From NCBI GenBank assembly GCA_036502295.1, contig DASXYU010000072.1, forward strand, positions 1-64,000: a DNA stretch of 64,000 bases, written 5' to 3'. This document shows positions 53,407-61,822 of the stretch, in pieces. Numbering within the stretch: the first letter of the stretch is position 1; each line of letters opens with the position of its first letter. The DNA is from DASXYU01 sp036502295 (lineage in GTDB: Bacteria > Actinomycetota > Actinomycetes > Mycobacteriales > Jatrophihabitantaceae). A program made the position numbers and the translations under genes. The notes beneath the pieces are model-generated. The model was not told the origin of the DNA. It saw only the letters and a program-made list of their open reading frames with translations, and did not search any database.

Positions 53407-53852
53407 CGCAGTACCCCCTGCGACTCGACGTACTTCTTGAGCTCCTTCAGCGCAGTGTCCATGACCATGCGCTCCGCCTTGCGCTTGAGCATCCCGAGCA
53501 GGGGAACGCCGAGGTCGACGGCGAGCGAGTAGGTGACGTGTGTGCCGCCGTCCTGCGGTTGCAGCACGTAGACGCCGTCCTGTGACCGCATCACTTGGCC
53601 CTTCACCAGATGCCACTGCACCCGCTCGTCACCGACCCAGGTGTATTCGAGTTCGTACTCGTCGTTCACCACACCGGTGTTGAGGGTGAACCCCACCCGG
53701 TGCGCACGACCGTCAGCACCCTGCTCCAGCACCTGGACGCGGCTCAAGGACGCCGCCCAGTCCGGGTAGTGGGCGAAGTCGGCGATCGCCGCCATCACCT
53801 TGGCCGGTGGGGCATCGATCACGATCGACTGCGTCGACATCTCGCCGCTCAT
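53403..53852 (-). CDS. SRPBCC family protein (polyketide cyclase/START-like)
   Basis: 149 residues from ATG 53852 with GGGAG 8 nt upstream. Pattern IVIDAPPAKVMAAIADFAHYPDWAASL is the SRPBCC start, ending with a helix ALKELKKYV. These bind hydrophobic ligands in a START-like cavity. It lies upstream of the ArsA-like gene, as in Rv2185c/Rv2184c, and beside the divergent FadD15-like gene. Lipid transfer or sensing is inferred only from the family. Confidence 0.9.
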   Translation of the reverse strand: MSGEMSTQSIVIDAPPAKVMAAIADFAHYPDWAASLSRVQVLEQGADGRAHRVGFTLNTGVVNDEYELEYTWVGDERVQWHLVKGQVMRSQDGVYVLQPQDGGTHVTYSLAVDLGVPLLGMLKRKAERMVMDTALKELKKYVESQGVLR

Positions 53853-54020
53853 GCCTGTGCTCCCTTCGGTCCGCTCAGGCATGAGGCTCCGTCCGCGCTG
53901 TGTCGTCGGTTCGCTCCGCACGCGTCGCTCACGGTTGGAGGTTACCGGGCGCGCTCGGGCAGGAGCAGGTGCCGGCCCGTGAATCACCGCCCACTGGCGT
54001 CCGTATGCAATTCTGGTTCC

Positions 54021-55838
54021 GTGCTGGAACTCTATGTGCCGAGCCTGGTCACCACTGTGACGCAGCGCAACACGGCCGACTTCATCTTCGAGAAGGTGTC
54101 GGCTCAGCCGAACCACATCTCCCTGCGCCGCCAGATCGATGGAATCTGGCAGGACGTGACGATCACCCAGTTCGTCTCGGAGGTGACCGCCCTCGCCAAG
54201 GGCCTCATCGCTGCGGGCATCGACGTCGGCGACCGGGTCGCGGTCATGAGCAAGACACGTTACGAGTGGTCGCTGGTCGACTTCGCGCTCTTCACCGCCG
54301 GCGCTGTGGTGGTGCCGATCTACGAAAGCTCCAGCGCCGAGCAGATCGAGTGGATCCTCGCCGACTCCGGCGCGATCGCCGCCTTCGTCGAGGCCGCTGA
54401 GCACGCCGCGCTGGTCGAGTCGGTGCGTAGCCGTACCCCGAACCTCGGCCCGGTCTGGGTCTTCGAGGACGAAGGCATCGCAGGCGTCACGGCACTCGGC
54501 ACCGAGGTGAGCGATGACGCCGTCGACTTCCGGCGCCGCGCGGTCGACCTCGACGACATCGCCTCGATCATCTACACCTCCGGAACCACCGGCCGCCCCA
54601 AGGGCTGCATCCTCACCCATCGCAACTTCGTGAGCGAGGTTGCGGAGCTCATCAAGACCCTTGAGGACCTCTTCTTCGACGATGCCTCGACGCTGCTCTT
54701 CCTGCCCATCGCGCACGTCTTCGGCCGCGTGGTGCAGATCGCCTCGATCAGCGCCGACTGCACGCTGGGGCACACCCCTGACGTCAAGAACCTTCTCGAT
54801 GACCTCGCCGGCTTCCGGCCGACGTTCGTCCTCGCCGTGCCGCGTGTCTTCGAGAAGGTCTACAACGGCGCGAAGCAGAAGGCCCACGGCGAGGGCAAGG
54901 GCGCAATCTTCGACCATGCGGAGGCAGTCGCCATCCGCTACTCGGAGGCCACCGCGGCGGGCGGTTCGGCCCCGCTGCTGCTGAAGCTGCAGCACGTCGT
55001 CTTCGACAAGCTGGTCTACAGCCGATTGCGTGCCGCCCTCGGCGGGCGCTGCAGGGCAGCGATCTCCGGCGGCGCGCCGTTGGGCGCGCGCCTGGGGCAC
55101 TTCTTCCGCGGTGTCGGCGTGCCGATCTTCGAGGGCTACGGCCTCACCGAGACCACGGCAGCTATCGCCGTGAACACTCCCGACGCGGTACGGATCGGCA
55201 CTGTCGGGCGTCCGGTGCCCAGCACGACCGTGCACGTCGCCGAGGACGGCGAACTCCTCTTCAAGTCCTCGGTCGTCTTCACCGGCTACTGGCACAACGA
55301 CGCCGCCACCGCCGCGTCGATCGACGCGGACGGCTGGTTCCACACCGGTGACGTCGGCGAGGTCGACGAGGACGGCTTCGTGAAGATCACGGGCCGCAAG
55401 AAGGAACTCATCGTCACCGCGAACGGCAAGAACGTGGCGCCCGCGGTCCTCGAGGACCGGGTGCGGGCGCACTGGCTGATCAGTCAGTGCCTCGTGGTCG
55501 GCGACCAGAAGCCGTTCATCGCCGCCCTCATCACCATCGACCCGGAGGCGCTGCCGCAGTGGCTGCGCCAGCACAACCTTCCCGAGACCACGCCGCTTGC
55601 CGGCATCCTCGACAACCCGGCTCTGCTCGCTGACGTGCAGGCGGCGGTCGACGATGCGAACAAGGCGGTGTCGCACGCGGAGGCGATCAAGAAGTTCACG
55701 GTGCTGCCGGAGGACTGGACCGAGGCCGGTGGGCAGATCACGCCGTCGTTGAAGCTGAAGCGCAACGTGGTGATGGCCGAGGCCGCACAGCACATCGACG
55801 ACCTCTACTCGGGTACGCATGCGGGCCTGGATCGTTAA
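54021..55838 (+). CDS. AMP-dependent long-chain acyl-CoA synthetase (FadD15-like)
   Basis: 605 residues from GTG 54021. YTSGTTGRPKGC is the P-loop, GYGLTETTA the adenine motif, and WFHTGDVGEVDEDGFVKITGRKKELI the hinge and C-domain start. It activates fatty acids to acyl-CoA through acyl-AMP. The neighbourhood matches Rv2187 (FadD15). The frame is open upstream antisense to the SRPBCC gene. Confidence 0.93.
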   Translation: MLELYVPSLVTTVTQRNTADFIFEKVSAQPNHISLRRQIDGIWQDVTITQFVSEVTALAKGLIAAGIDVGDRVAVMSKTRYEWSLVDFALFTAGAVVVPIYESSSAEQIEWILADSGAIAAFVEAAEHAALVESVRSRTPNLGPVWVFEDEGIAGVTALGTEVSDDAVDFRRRAVDLDDIASIIYTSGTTGRPKGCILTHRNFVSEVAELIKTLEDLFFDDASTLLFLPIAHVFGRVVQIASISADCTLGHTPDVKNLLDDLAGFRPTFVLAVPRVFEKVYNGAKQKAHGEGKGAIFDHAEAVAIRYSEATAAGGSAPLLLKLQHVVFDKLVYSRLRAALGGRCRAAISGGAPLGARLGHFFRGVGVPIFEGYGLTETTAAIAVNTPDAVRIGTVGRPVPSTTVHVAEDGELLFKSSVVFTGYWHNDAATAASIDADGWFHTGDVGEVDEDGFVKITGRKKELIVTANGKNVAPAVLEDRVRAHWLISQCLVVGDQKPFIAALITIDPEALPQWLRQHNLPETTPLAGILDNPALLADVQAAVDDANKAVSHAEAIKKFTVLPEDWTEAGGQITPSLKLKRNVVMAEAAQHIDDLYSGTHAGLDR

Positions 55839-55876
55839 CCCTCGACACGCGACCTAACGGTCGCTACTCAGAGACC

Positions 55877-57016
55877 TCATTCCTCAAGGTAGCTGCGCAG
55901 CTGCGCCGCCAGGCCGTCCCACTGCCAGTCGCGCTCGACCCAGGCCCGACCGGCCGTACCGAGCCGCGCGCGCAGCGGTGCATCGGTGAGCAGCTGCACG
56001 AGCCGAGCGGTGATCGCCTCGACGTTGTTGCCGTCGACGACGTAGCCGGTCTCTCCGACCCGCACTGCGTCTGGGGCGCCGCCGGAGTCGCCGGCGAGCA
56101 CCGCCAGACCGGTGGCCGAGGCCTCGAGGAACACGATTCCGAGACCCTCCACGTCCATACCGAAACGGCGGGTCCGGCACGGCATTGCGAAGACGTCACC
56201 GGCGGCATAGTGCGCGGGCAACTCGGAGTACGGCACTCCGCCGGTGAGGACGACGTCCTCGGCGACTCCGTGCCGCTGCGCGAGGGCGAGGAGTTCGTCG
56301 TGGTACTTGCCCCTGCCGACGATCAACAGCGCGGTTCCCGGCACACGCCGGCGAATCTCTGGCAACGCCTCGATGAGTCTGTCCTGACCCTTGCGCGGGA
56401 CCATGCGTGAGACGCAGACGATCACAGGACGATCGGCCAGCCCGTAACGGACCCGGATCGTCGAGCCGGAGACGCCGGGATGGAACATCGCGGCATCGAC
56501 GCCGGGCGTGAGCCGGCGCAGGTCCGCCCGCGACCCGAAGGCGCGGTTGAGGCGGCGCAGGGTGTAGTCACCGAGGTACGTGACGATGTCGCAGCCCTCG
56601 CCGATACGGCGCAGTGCCTGGCGGGCGGCCGGAAGCATCGCCCAGCCGACCTCATGGCCGTGAGTCGTCGCGACGATCTGCTCCGCACCTGCGCTGCGCA
56701 GCGCCGGGGCGAGCAGCCCTAGCGGTGCCGACGCCCCGAACCACACCGCGGTGCAGTGGTAGTCGCGCAGCGTGGAGACCACTCGGCGCCTGGTGTGCGG
56801 GGTGGGGATCAGCAAACCGCTACGACGTCCTGCGATAGAACGGTGCCGCACCACCGGAAAGGGCTGCTGGGCATCGAACTCGCGCGAGCCCTCGTAATCG
56901 GAGGCATAGACGACCACGGATCCAGGGGGTTGACGCAACGCCAGTTGATGCACGAACGACTGGATGCCGCCCTGCCGCGGCGGGAAGTCGTTCGTGACGA
57001 TGAGCGTGCGCCGCAC
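55877..57016 (-). CDS. pimB: Phosphatidylinositol mannosyltransferase PimB type (GT4)
   Basis: 379 residues. The N-terminus has NDFPPRQGGIQSFV, the nucleotide-sugar domain VSRMVPRKGQDRLIEALP, and the GT4 E-x7-E block in MDVEGLGIVFLEAS. PimB' adds a mannose to PIM1 from GDP-mannose. The position between the NlpC/P60 gene and fadD15 equals Rv2188c. GTG start with TAGTCT 7 nt upstream. Confidence 0.92.
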   Translation of the reverse strand: MRRTLIVTNDFPPRQGGIQSFVHQLALRQPPGSVVVYASDYEGSREFDAQQPFPVVRHRSIAGRRSGLLIPTPHTRRRVVSTLRDYHCTAVWFGASAPLGLLAPALRSAGAEQIVATTHGHEVGWAMLPAARQALRRIGEGCDIVTYLGDYTLRRLNRAFGSRADLRRLTPGVDAAMFHPGVSGSTIRVRYGLADRPVIVCVSRMVPRKGQDRLIEALPEIRRRVPGTALLIVGRGKYHDELLALAQRHGVAEDVVLTGGVPYSELPAHYAAGDVFAMPCRTRRFGMDVEGLGIVFLEASATGLAVLAGDSGGAPDAVRVGETGYVVDGNNVEAITARLVQLLTDAPLRARLGTAGRAWVERDWQWDGLAAQLRSYLEE

Positions 57017-57023
57017 GCCGGGC

Positions 57024-57029
57024 AGACTA
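57024..57029 (-). promoter_or_regulatory. -10 box TAGTCT for pimB (leaderless)
   Basis: TAGTCT, 7 nt before GTG 57016. Confidence 0.5.
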
Positions 57030-57039
57030 ACTGAGCCGA

Positions 57040-58095
57040 CTAGATGAGTCGGGTAGCACCGACGTAACCGGACATCAGGTTCACTGCCATCACCTTGACG
57101 TTCTCGCCGGTCTCGGGGGCCGAGACCATCAGACCGTCACCGACATAGATGGTGACGTGGCTGATCGGCGAGTAGTAGAAGAGCAGGTCGCCGGCCTTCC
57201 ACTGGCCGTACGCCACGTGGTGGCCATAGTTGTACTGCTCGGCCGCCGAGTGCGGCAGGCTGATACCGGCTTCGGCGTAGGAAGCCATCGTCAGTCCTGA
57301 GCAGTCGTAGCTGTTCGGGCCCGGCGAACCGTACTGGTAGGGCTTGTTGACCTGCGCGAGGGCGTACTTCACGGCCTGGGTTGCGGCCGCAGCCGCACCC
57401 CGCGTCACGGTCTTGTCCACCTTGAGGCGCTGTTCGGCGACGACGTTGCTCGTGACGCTCGGCGAGATCTGCTTCTGCACCACTGCTTGCTGCTGCACGG
57501 TGAGCGTGTCAAGCAGGTTCTTGTATTTGTCGAGCTGAGTCTCGACGTCCTTCTTCCTCTGGTCGAGGACGGTGAGCTTCGCCCGGGCTGCCGAGAGCGC
57601 CTGCTTCGCCGTCTTCTTCGCAGAGTCGGCGGCGGCACGGGCCGCGGTGAGCGTGGCGACGACCTCGGCGCGGTGCGAGGAGATCATGCTCAGTGTCTCA
57701 AGCTGCTGGAGGTAGCTGGCGCCGTTGCTGCTCGCGAGAAGCGCGCCCGTGGTGCTGAACGCACCACCCTCGTACTGCGCGGCGACGGTGGTGGCGAGCG
57801 TCGTCCGAGCGGTGCCGTACTTCGCCGCGGCAGCAGTAGCCACCGTCTGCGCCTGGGTGGCGGCAGTCTCACGTTTCTTGACCGCGATGTACGCCTGGTT
57901 GTACTGCTCCACGAGCTGCGCATTCGTTACGGCAAGCGCACTGAGCTGCTTCTGGACATCGGCGACGCTGGGCTGCTTGCCCGGCGTAGAGGCGGGGTCT
58001 GCGCTGGCGACGGAGGGAACGAACGTCGCTGCCAGAACACCGGCCGCTGCGAAACCAATCCGCACTCGGCGGCCGCGGGTCAATCGAAACGCCAC
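57040..58095 (-). CDS. Secreted NlpC/P60 peptidoglycan endopeptidase with coiled coil (RipC-like)
   Basis: 351 residues from GTG 58095. A signal peptide (RVRIGFAAAGVLAATFVPSVASA) is followed by a long helical coiled-coil region (about 40-225) rich in Ala/Lys/Gln. The NlpC/P60 domain has C265 (YDCSGLTM) and H313 (ISHVTIYVG). RipC-type enzymes cut peptidoglycan stem peptides in cell separation, the coiled coil holding the site closed until FtsEX binds. Its long leader carries a c-di-AMP riboswitch. Rv2190c-like position. Confidence 0.93.
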   Translation of the reverse strand: MAFRLTRGRRVRIGFAAAGVLAATFVPSVASADPASTPGKQPSVADVQKQLSALAVTNAQLVEQYNQAYIAVKKRETAATQAQTVATAAAAKYGTARTTLATTVAAQYEGGAFSTTGALLASSNGASYLQQLETLSMISSHRAEVVATLTAARAAADSAKKTAKQALSAARAKLTVLDQRKKDVETQLDKYKNLLDTLTVQQQAVVQKQISPSVTSNVVAEQRLKVDKTVTRGAAAAATQAVKYALAQVNKPYQYGSPGPNSYDCSGLTMASYAEAGISLPHSAAEQYNYGHHVAYGQWKAGDLLFYYSPISHVTIYVGDGLMVSAPETGENVKVMAVNLMSGYVGATRLI

Positions 58096-58118
58096 GATGA
58101 GGCGATGCCTTTCTTCCT

Positions 58119-58275
58119 CTAGCCGCCTACCGAGTTAGCTGACGGGTTCGGACGGGAAGATGCCCTACGACTCAGCCGAAGCTGGATCGATTCACCCCTA
58201 CTACCTGGGTCCCCGGTTCACTCGTGCCGTGCGCGGGCAACTTTGGCCGCGTGCGGTGGAGCGATTCGGCGGTGA
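58119..58275 (-). ncRNA. c-di-AMP (ydaO-yuaA) riboswitch upstream of the NlpC/P60 gene
   Basis: On the minus strand the leader contains CCGGGGACCCA, then GGGGTGAATC, then GTAGGG, then CCGTCCGAACCCGTCAGC and TAACTCGGTAGGCGG, in the order of the ydaO consensus. The 5' ACCGCC (about 58269-58274) can pair with 3' GGCGG. Such riboswitches bind c-di-AMP and turn down cell-wall hydrolase genes in actinobacteria. The aptamer edges are approximate. Confidence 0.88.
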
Positions 58276-58325
58276 CCTCCGGTGGCAATCTCGTCAATCA
58301 CCATGCGGGACCGGAAGTCACGGAA

Positions 58326-58355
58326 AGATTACGGAACGGCAACCTTTAAGTGCAA
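58326..58355 (-). promoter_or_regulatory. Promoter of the riboswitch-controlled NlpC/P60 gene
   Basis: Minus strand -35 TTGCAC (58350-58355), 18-nt spacer, -10 TAATCT (58326-58331), about 225 nt upstream of the GTG. The 58330-58420 stretch is unusually AT-rich for the window. Confidence 0.5.
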
Positions 58356-58419
58356 TAACCATGTGGGCGTGTTGTCCTATTTCTCCGGATTAATTCCCAT
58401 ATTTTTGTCGGAATATAGG

Positions 58420-58665
58420 TCACGCCGTTTCACGGGCAATTGAGGACGAACCATCTCTTTCATGTTCACCGACCGCCACCACACGTGGACTTTCGGTCCC
58501 ACGGAGCGGCGGTACCAGGCCGGCTTCGGCTAAACGCGCTAGCGCGATCTGCTCGACGCCGTCGAGTTCCACCGGCCGCAGGCGGGGTGCATCGAGGAAA
58601 ACGGTCACCACGCAATCACGGCAGGCGACGTCACGCATCGGGCACGACTCACAGTCGATCAGCAT
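58420..58665 (-). CDS. Small Cys-rich conserved hypothetical protein
   Basis: 81 residues from ATG 58665 with AAAGGGG 7 nt upstream. The N-terminus MLIDCESCPMRDVACRDCVVTVFL has four cysteines (CxxC...CxxC), likely binding zinc. It continues with VELDGVEQIALARLAEAGLVPPL. Proteins of this kind are common in actinobacteria near the pimB/ripC region. Function unknown. It follows no other gene on its strand closely; it ends 145 nt before the riboswitch edge. Confidence 0.85.
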   Translation of the reverse strand: MLIDCESCPMRDVACRDCVVTVFLDAPRLRPVELDGVEQIALARLAEAGLVPPLRGTESPRVVAVGEHERDGSSSIARETA

Positions 58666-58756
58666 CGACGATCCCCTTTTTCGTTATCCGAAACTCAGTC
58701 AAGTCTTGGTCTTTGGTTCGGTGCTCCGCTCAGCGACGACCTTAGGTCGGGGGTGT

Positions 58757-58811
58757 GACAGTTCGCGCGACCCCACGGGGCTCGCGACAACGCGAGATCC
58801 CACGGACTGTC
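58757..58811. other. Structured intergenic segment upstream of dnaQ
   Basis: Outer arms GACAGT (58757-58762) and ACTGTC (58806-58811) enclose CCCCACGGGG (58771-58780) and hairpin CTCGCG-ACAA-CGCGAG (58781-58796). It lies outside both flanking genes. Role unknown. Confidence 0.4.
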
Positions 58812-58823
58812 GGCGCCGAGCCA

Positions 58824-58829
58824 TACGGT
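58824..58829 (+). promoter_or_regulatory. -10 box TACGGT for dnaQ-like gene (leaderless)
   Basis: TACGGT, 7 nt before ATG 58837. Confidence 0.5.
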
Positions 58830-58836
58830 GCTGGCC

Positions 58837-59373
58837 ATGCAGGTCTTCACGGTGGTCGATCTCGAAACCACCGGCGGCTCTCCCGCCGCCGACGCGATCA
58901 CCGAGATCGGTGCGGTCCGCCTGCGTGAGGACGGTGTCATCGAGGCGCAGTTCCAGACGCTCGTCGATCCGCTACGGCCGATAGCCGGCTTCGTCAGCGC
59001 GCTCACGGGCATCACCGACGAGATGGTGGCGCAGAGTCCGACCGTCGAGGACGTCCTGCCGACCTTCCTTGAGTTCGCTCGCGACAGCGTCCTCGTGGCA
59101 CACAACGCGCCGTTCGACATCGGCTTCCTCCGTGCGGCCGCATCGCAGTGCGACATCGAGTGGCCGCTCTTTCACGTCGTCGACACCGTCACGCTGGCAC
59201 GCCGGACGCTGCACCGCGGCGAGGTCCCGAACCACAAGCTCGCCACGCTCGCGAGCTACTTCTGTGTGCGGGTCCTGCCGAACCATCGCGCCCTCGCCGA
59301 TGCCCGTGCCACGGCCGATGTCCTACTCGCGCTGCTCAACCAGCAGCGGGCGACCGTAGGATTCGGGTCGTGA
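58837..59373 (+). CDS. DnaQ-like 3'-5' exonuclease (DEDDh)
   Basis: 178 residues from ATG 58837. VVDLETTGGSP gives the first D and E, HNAPFDIGFL the next D, and HRALADARATADV the H and D. M. tuberculosis has here Rv2191, a DnaQ domain fused to a UvrC-like GIY-YIG nuclease; this protein is the DnaQ part alone. Substrate could be DNA or RNA. The next gene overlaps by 4 nt. Confidence 0.9.
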   Translation: MQVFTVVDLETTGGSPAADAITEIGAVRLREDGVIEAQFQTLVDPLRPIAGFVSALTGITDEMVAQSPTVEDVLPTFLEFARDSVLVAHNAPFDIGFLRAAASQCDIEWPLFHVVDTVTLARRTLHRGEVPNHKLATLASYFCVRVLPNHRALADARATADVLLALLNQQRATVGFGS

Positions 59374-59645
59374 TCACCGCGATCGTCATGGTCTCCGTCG
59401 AGACCGACAAGATTCCCGAAGTCGCACAGCAGATTGCCGACCTCGATGGCGTCAGCGAGGTGTACTCGGTCGCAGGCGACGCCGATCTCGTCGCCATCAT
59501 CCGCGTGCGGGAGTTCGACAAGATCGAAGCGACAATCGCCGGACGACTTTCGAAGGTCCCCGGTGTTCTGCACACCGACACCCACATCGCCTTCCGTGCG
59601 TACTCCCGCCACGACCTCGAAGCCACCTTCGATATCGGCTATTAG
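59370..59645 (+). CDS. Stand-alone Lrp/AsnC ligand-binding (RAM) domain protein
   Basis: 91 residues from GTG 59370, overlapping the dnaQ stop (GTGA). AIVMVSVETDKIPEVAQQIADLDGVSEVYSVAGDADLVAIIRV is the alpha-beta RAM fold of Lrp/AsnC regulators. No helix-turn-helix domain is present. Such small RAM proteins bind amino acids or modulate partners. It lies just before the convergent ctaG and trpD genes. Target unknown. Confidence 0.9.
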   Translation: MITAIVMVSVETDKIPEVAQQIADLDGVSEVYSVAGDADLVAIIRVREFDKIEATIAGRLSKVPGVLHTDTHIAFRAYSRHDLEATFDIGY

Positions 59646-59647
59646 GC

Positions 59648-60787
59648 CTACCTGTTGTCGAGGCCGGCCAGCCATTGGTTGTAGGCGTTGTGCGCGCCTT
59701 CGTCCTCGTCGATGTCCTCGGCGCTCTCCACCACGGCATCGCTGGTGTGCTCGGCGAGGGTCGCCTCCCGGGCCCGCTCGAGCCAACTGCGTTCGGCGTC
59801 CTTGGTGTCGACGTTACGCAGCCAGGTGAGCACCAGCACCACCATCACGGCCGCCATCAGTCCGTCGCCGCCGAACCACATGATCGCGCCGCCGGTGTGC
59901 GTGTCCGACAGCGTATCCACGTCGACCCCGGGTACCGGGAGCATCCCGATGGGCTGGCCGAGCATCATCAGGACGATTCCGGTAAACGTGTCCACGGCCA
60001 TTGCGAGCGCCAGCAGCATCCAGCGTGCCGGCGCGCCGAGGCGCCACCGTATGGGTTCGTCGCCGACGATGAGAACGAAGAACTGGATACCGGCGAGCAG
60101 GTACAGCAGATGCTCAAGCTGCCCGGCCCAGGTGTTGCGCATGAAGGTGTCCATCAGCCCGGTGAGGTGAGTGCCGACGATCATCACCGTGTAGGTGATC
60201 AGCGCTACGGGCGGACAGGTGATGATGCCGACAACCCAGCCGCCGATGATCCGTTCCAGCCTCGCGGCACGCTTCGGTGGGCTGGCGAGGACGGCCAGGC
60301 GCAGTGGGCGCCCTGCCACCAGCAACGCGGGCGAGAGCATCACCAGGGCGAGGTGACCGGCCATGTGCGCGGTGAAGAGCGCCTGGTCGAAGACGGCGAT
60401 CGCACCGCAGGTCGCGTAGGCCGCGACGAGGAGACCGGCGAGAAAAGAGACCGTCCGGCTCAGTGGCCAACGGATTGCCGGGTTGCGGATGCCCGCCAGC
60501 GCGACCGAGGTGAGATACCACGCGGCGAGCAGGATGAGCGGCACCAACGCGATGGCGTCGAGCTGCCATGCGGTGAAGAGCTTGCCTCCGAGCAGTTCAC
60601 CGGCGGGCTGCGTGCCCGCACGCGTGAGTGACTCGCCCACGGCGTGGTGGTGATGCCCTCCGCTGCGCAGGTGCCCGGCGACGGCGAAGCCGAGCCAGAC
60701 GAGTGCAGCGAGCGCGACGAGACTCGTCGCGAGAATTGTGCTTCTGCGCCCTGCTACTGGGCGGCGTGCTGGCTGGCGCTGATCCAT
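59648..60787 (-). CDS. Cytochrome c oxidase assembly protein, CtaG/DUF1404 family
   Basis: 379 residues with about eight TM helices. HHHH (GGHHHHAVGE) near residue 44-47 and HMAGHLALVMLSPALLVAGRPLRL are typical of the caa3_CtaG family, which supplies copper to cytochrome oxidase. The C-terminus is acidic and cytoplasmic. The 5' end overlaps trpD by 34 nt in another frame. It lies near ctaE-qcrC, consistent with a respiratory role. Confidence 0.88.
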   Translation of the reverse strand: MDQRQPARRPVAGRRSTILATSLVALAALVWLGFAVAGHLRSGGHHHHAVGESLTRAGTQPAGELLGGKLFTAWQLDAIALVPLILLAAWYLTSVALAGIRNPAIRWPLSRTVSFLAGLLVAAYATCGAIAVFDQALFTAHMAGHLALVMLSPALLVAGRPLRLAVLASPPKRAARLERIIGGWVVGIITCPPVALITYTVMIVGTHLTGLMDTFMRNTWAGQLEHLLYLLAGIQFFVLIVGDEPIRWRLGAPARWMLLALAMAVDTFTGIVLMMLGQPIGMLPVPGVDVDTLSDTHTGGAIMWFGGDGLMAAVMVVLVLTWLRNVDTKDAERSWLERAREATLAEHTSDAVVESAEDIDEDEGAHNAYNQWLAGLDNR

Positions 60788-61815
60788 GACGTCAACAATT
60801 CTGCCGCCCGCCCTGAGGAGACCGCTGAGGAGGCCACCTCCAGGCCGGCCGCGAGGGCCTCGTGCAACGGTGCCTTACCGAGTGTGCCGGTGCCAGCAGC
60901 GGCGTCGTAGACAGCGATACCAGCAGCGGCATTGAGCAACACGGCATCAGTCACCGGACCGCCCCGTCCCGCCAGGACGTCGCGAACCACCGTCGCGTTG
61001 TGCACCTTGTCGCCTCCCCGCAGGACCTCTGGCGGCACGGCGGGCAGGTCGAGTGCGGCCGGGTCGACGACGTCCTGCGTCACCGCCCCGTCGCGCACGA
61101 CCCAGGCGGTCGAGGTCGTGGTGGTGGTGAGTTCGTCGAGGCCGTCGTCGCCGCGGAAGACCAACGCGGTGTCGCCGCGGTCGGCGAGCACCTGCGCCAT
61201 CAGCGGCGCCATGCGGCGGTCGGCGCATCCGATGGCGGCCGCACGCACCCGCGCCGGGTTCGTGAGCGGTCCGAGGAAGTTGAAGAAGGTGGGGGTGCCG
61301 AGTTCGCGGCGCGGAGCGCCGGCGTGGCGCATGCCGGCGTGAAAGACAGGCGCGAAGCAGAAGCCGATGCCGACCTCGCGCACCGTCCGGCTCACTCCCT
61401 CGGCCGGCAGATCGATGACCACACCGAGCTCTTCGAGGACGTCGGCGGTACCGACCGTGGAGGACGCGGCGCGGTTGCCGTGCTTGACCACAACGCGTCC
61501 CGATCCGGCAACGACGAGGGCGGCCATCGTGGAGATGTTCACCGTGTTGGCCATGTCGCCACCGGCGCCGACGATGTCGACCGCCAAGCCGTCCCACTCG
61601 ACGACGGTGGCACGTTCACGCATCGTGTCGACCAAGCCGGCGAGTTCGTCCGCGGTTTCACCCTTGGCACGGAGCAGCACTGCGAAGGCGGCGATCTGTG
61701 CCGGGCTCGCGTCGCCACTCATGATCAGGTCCATCGCCCACGCGGTGTCGGCAGAACTCAGCGACGATCCGGCGACGAGCTGGGTGAGCAGCCCGCCCCA
61801 CGTTGGAGTGGTCAT
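60754..61815 (-). CDS. trpD: Anthranilate phosphoribosyltransferase
   Basis: 353 residues. GAGGDMANTVNIST (PRPP loop), VKHGNRAASSTVGTADVLEELG (anthranilate site), HAGMRHAG and FNFLGPLTNPA are diagnostic. It transfers phosphoribose to anthranilate in tryptophan synthesis. It is isolated from other trp genes, as Rv2192c is in mycobacteria. The preceding REC-like gene ends 7 nt upstream, so it is co-transcribed with it. Confidence 0.96.
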   Translation of the reverse strand: MTTPTWGGLLTQLVAGSSLSSADTAWAMDLIMSGDASPAQIAAFAVLLRAKGETADELAGLVDTMRERATVVEWDGLAVDIVGAGGDMANTVNISTMAALVVAGSGRVVVKHGNRAASSTVGTADVLEELGVVIDLPAEGVSRTVREVGIGFCFAPVFHAGMRHAGAPRRELGTPTFFNFLGPLTNPARVRAAAIGCADRRMAPLMAQVLADRGDTALVFRGDDGLDELTTTTTSTAWVVRDGAVTQDVVDPAALDLPAVPPEVLRGGDKVHNATVVRDVLAGRGGPVTDAVLLNAAAGIAVYDAAAGTGTLGKAPLHEALAAGLEVASSAVSSGRAAELLTSWISASQHAAQ

Positions 61816-61822
61816 GCCTCGA

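Noticed and set aside
53853..55820. Long minus-strand open frame continuing upstream from the SRPBCC gene
   Set aside because: It is the antisense frame of the FadD15-like gene, kept open by high GC. The plus strand encodes a complete acyl-CoA synthetase with all motifs.
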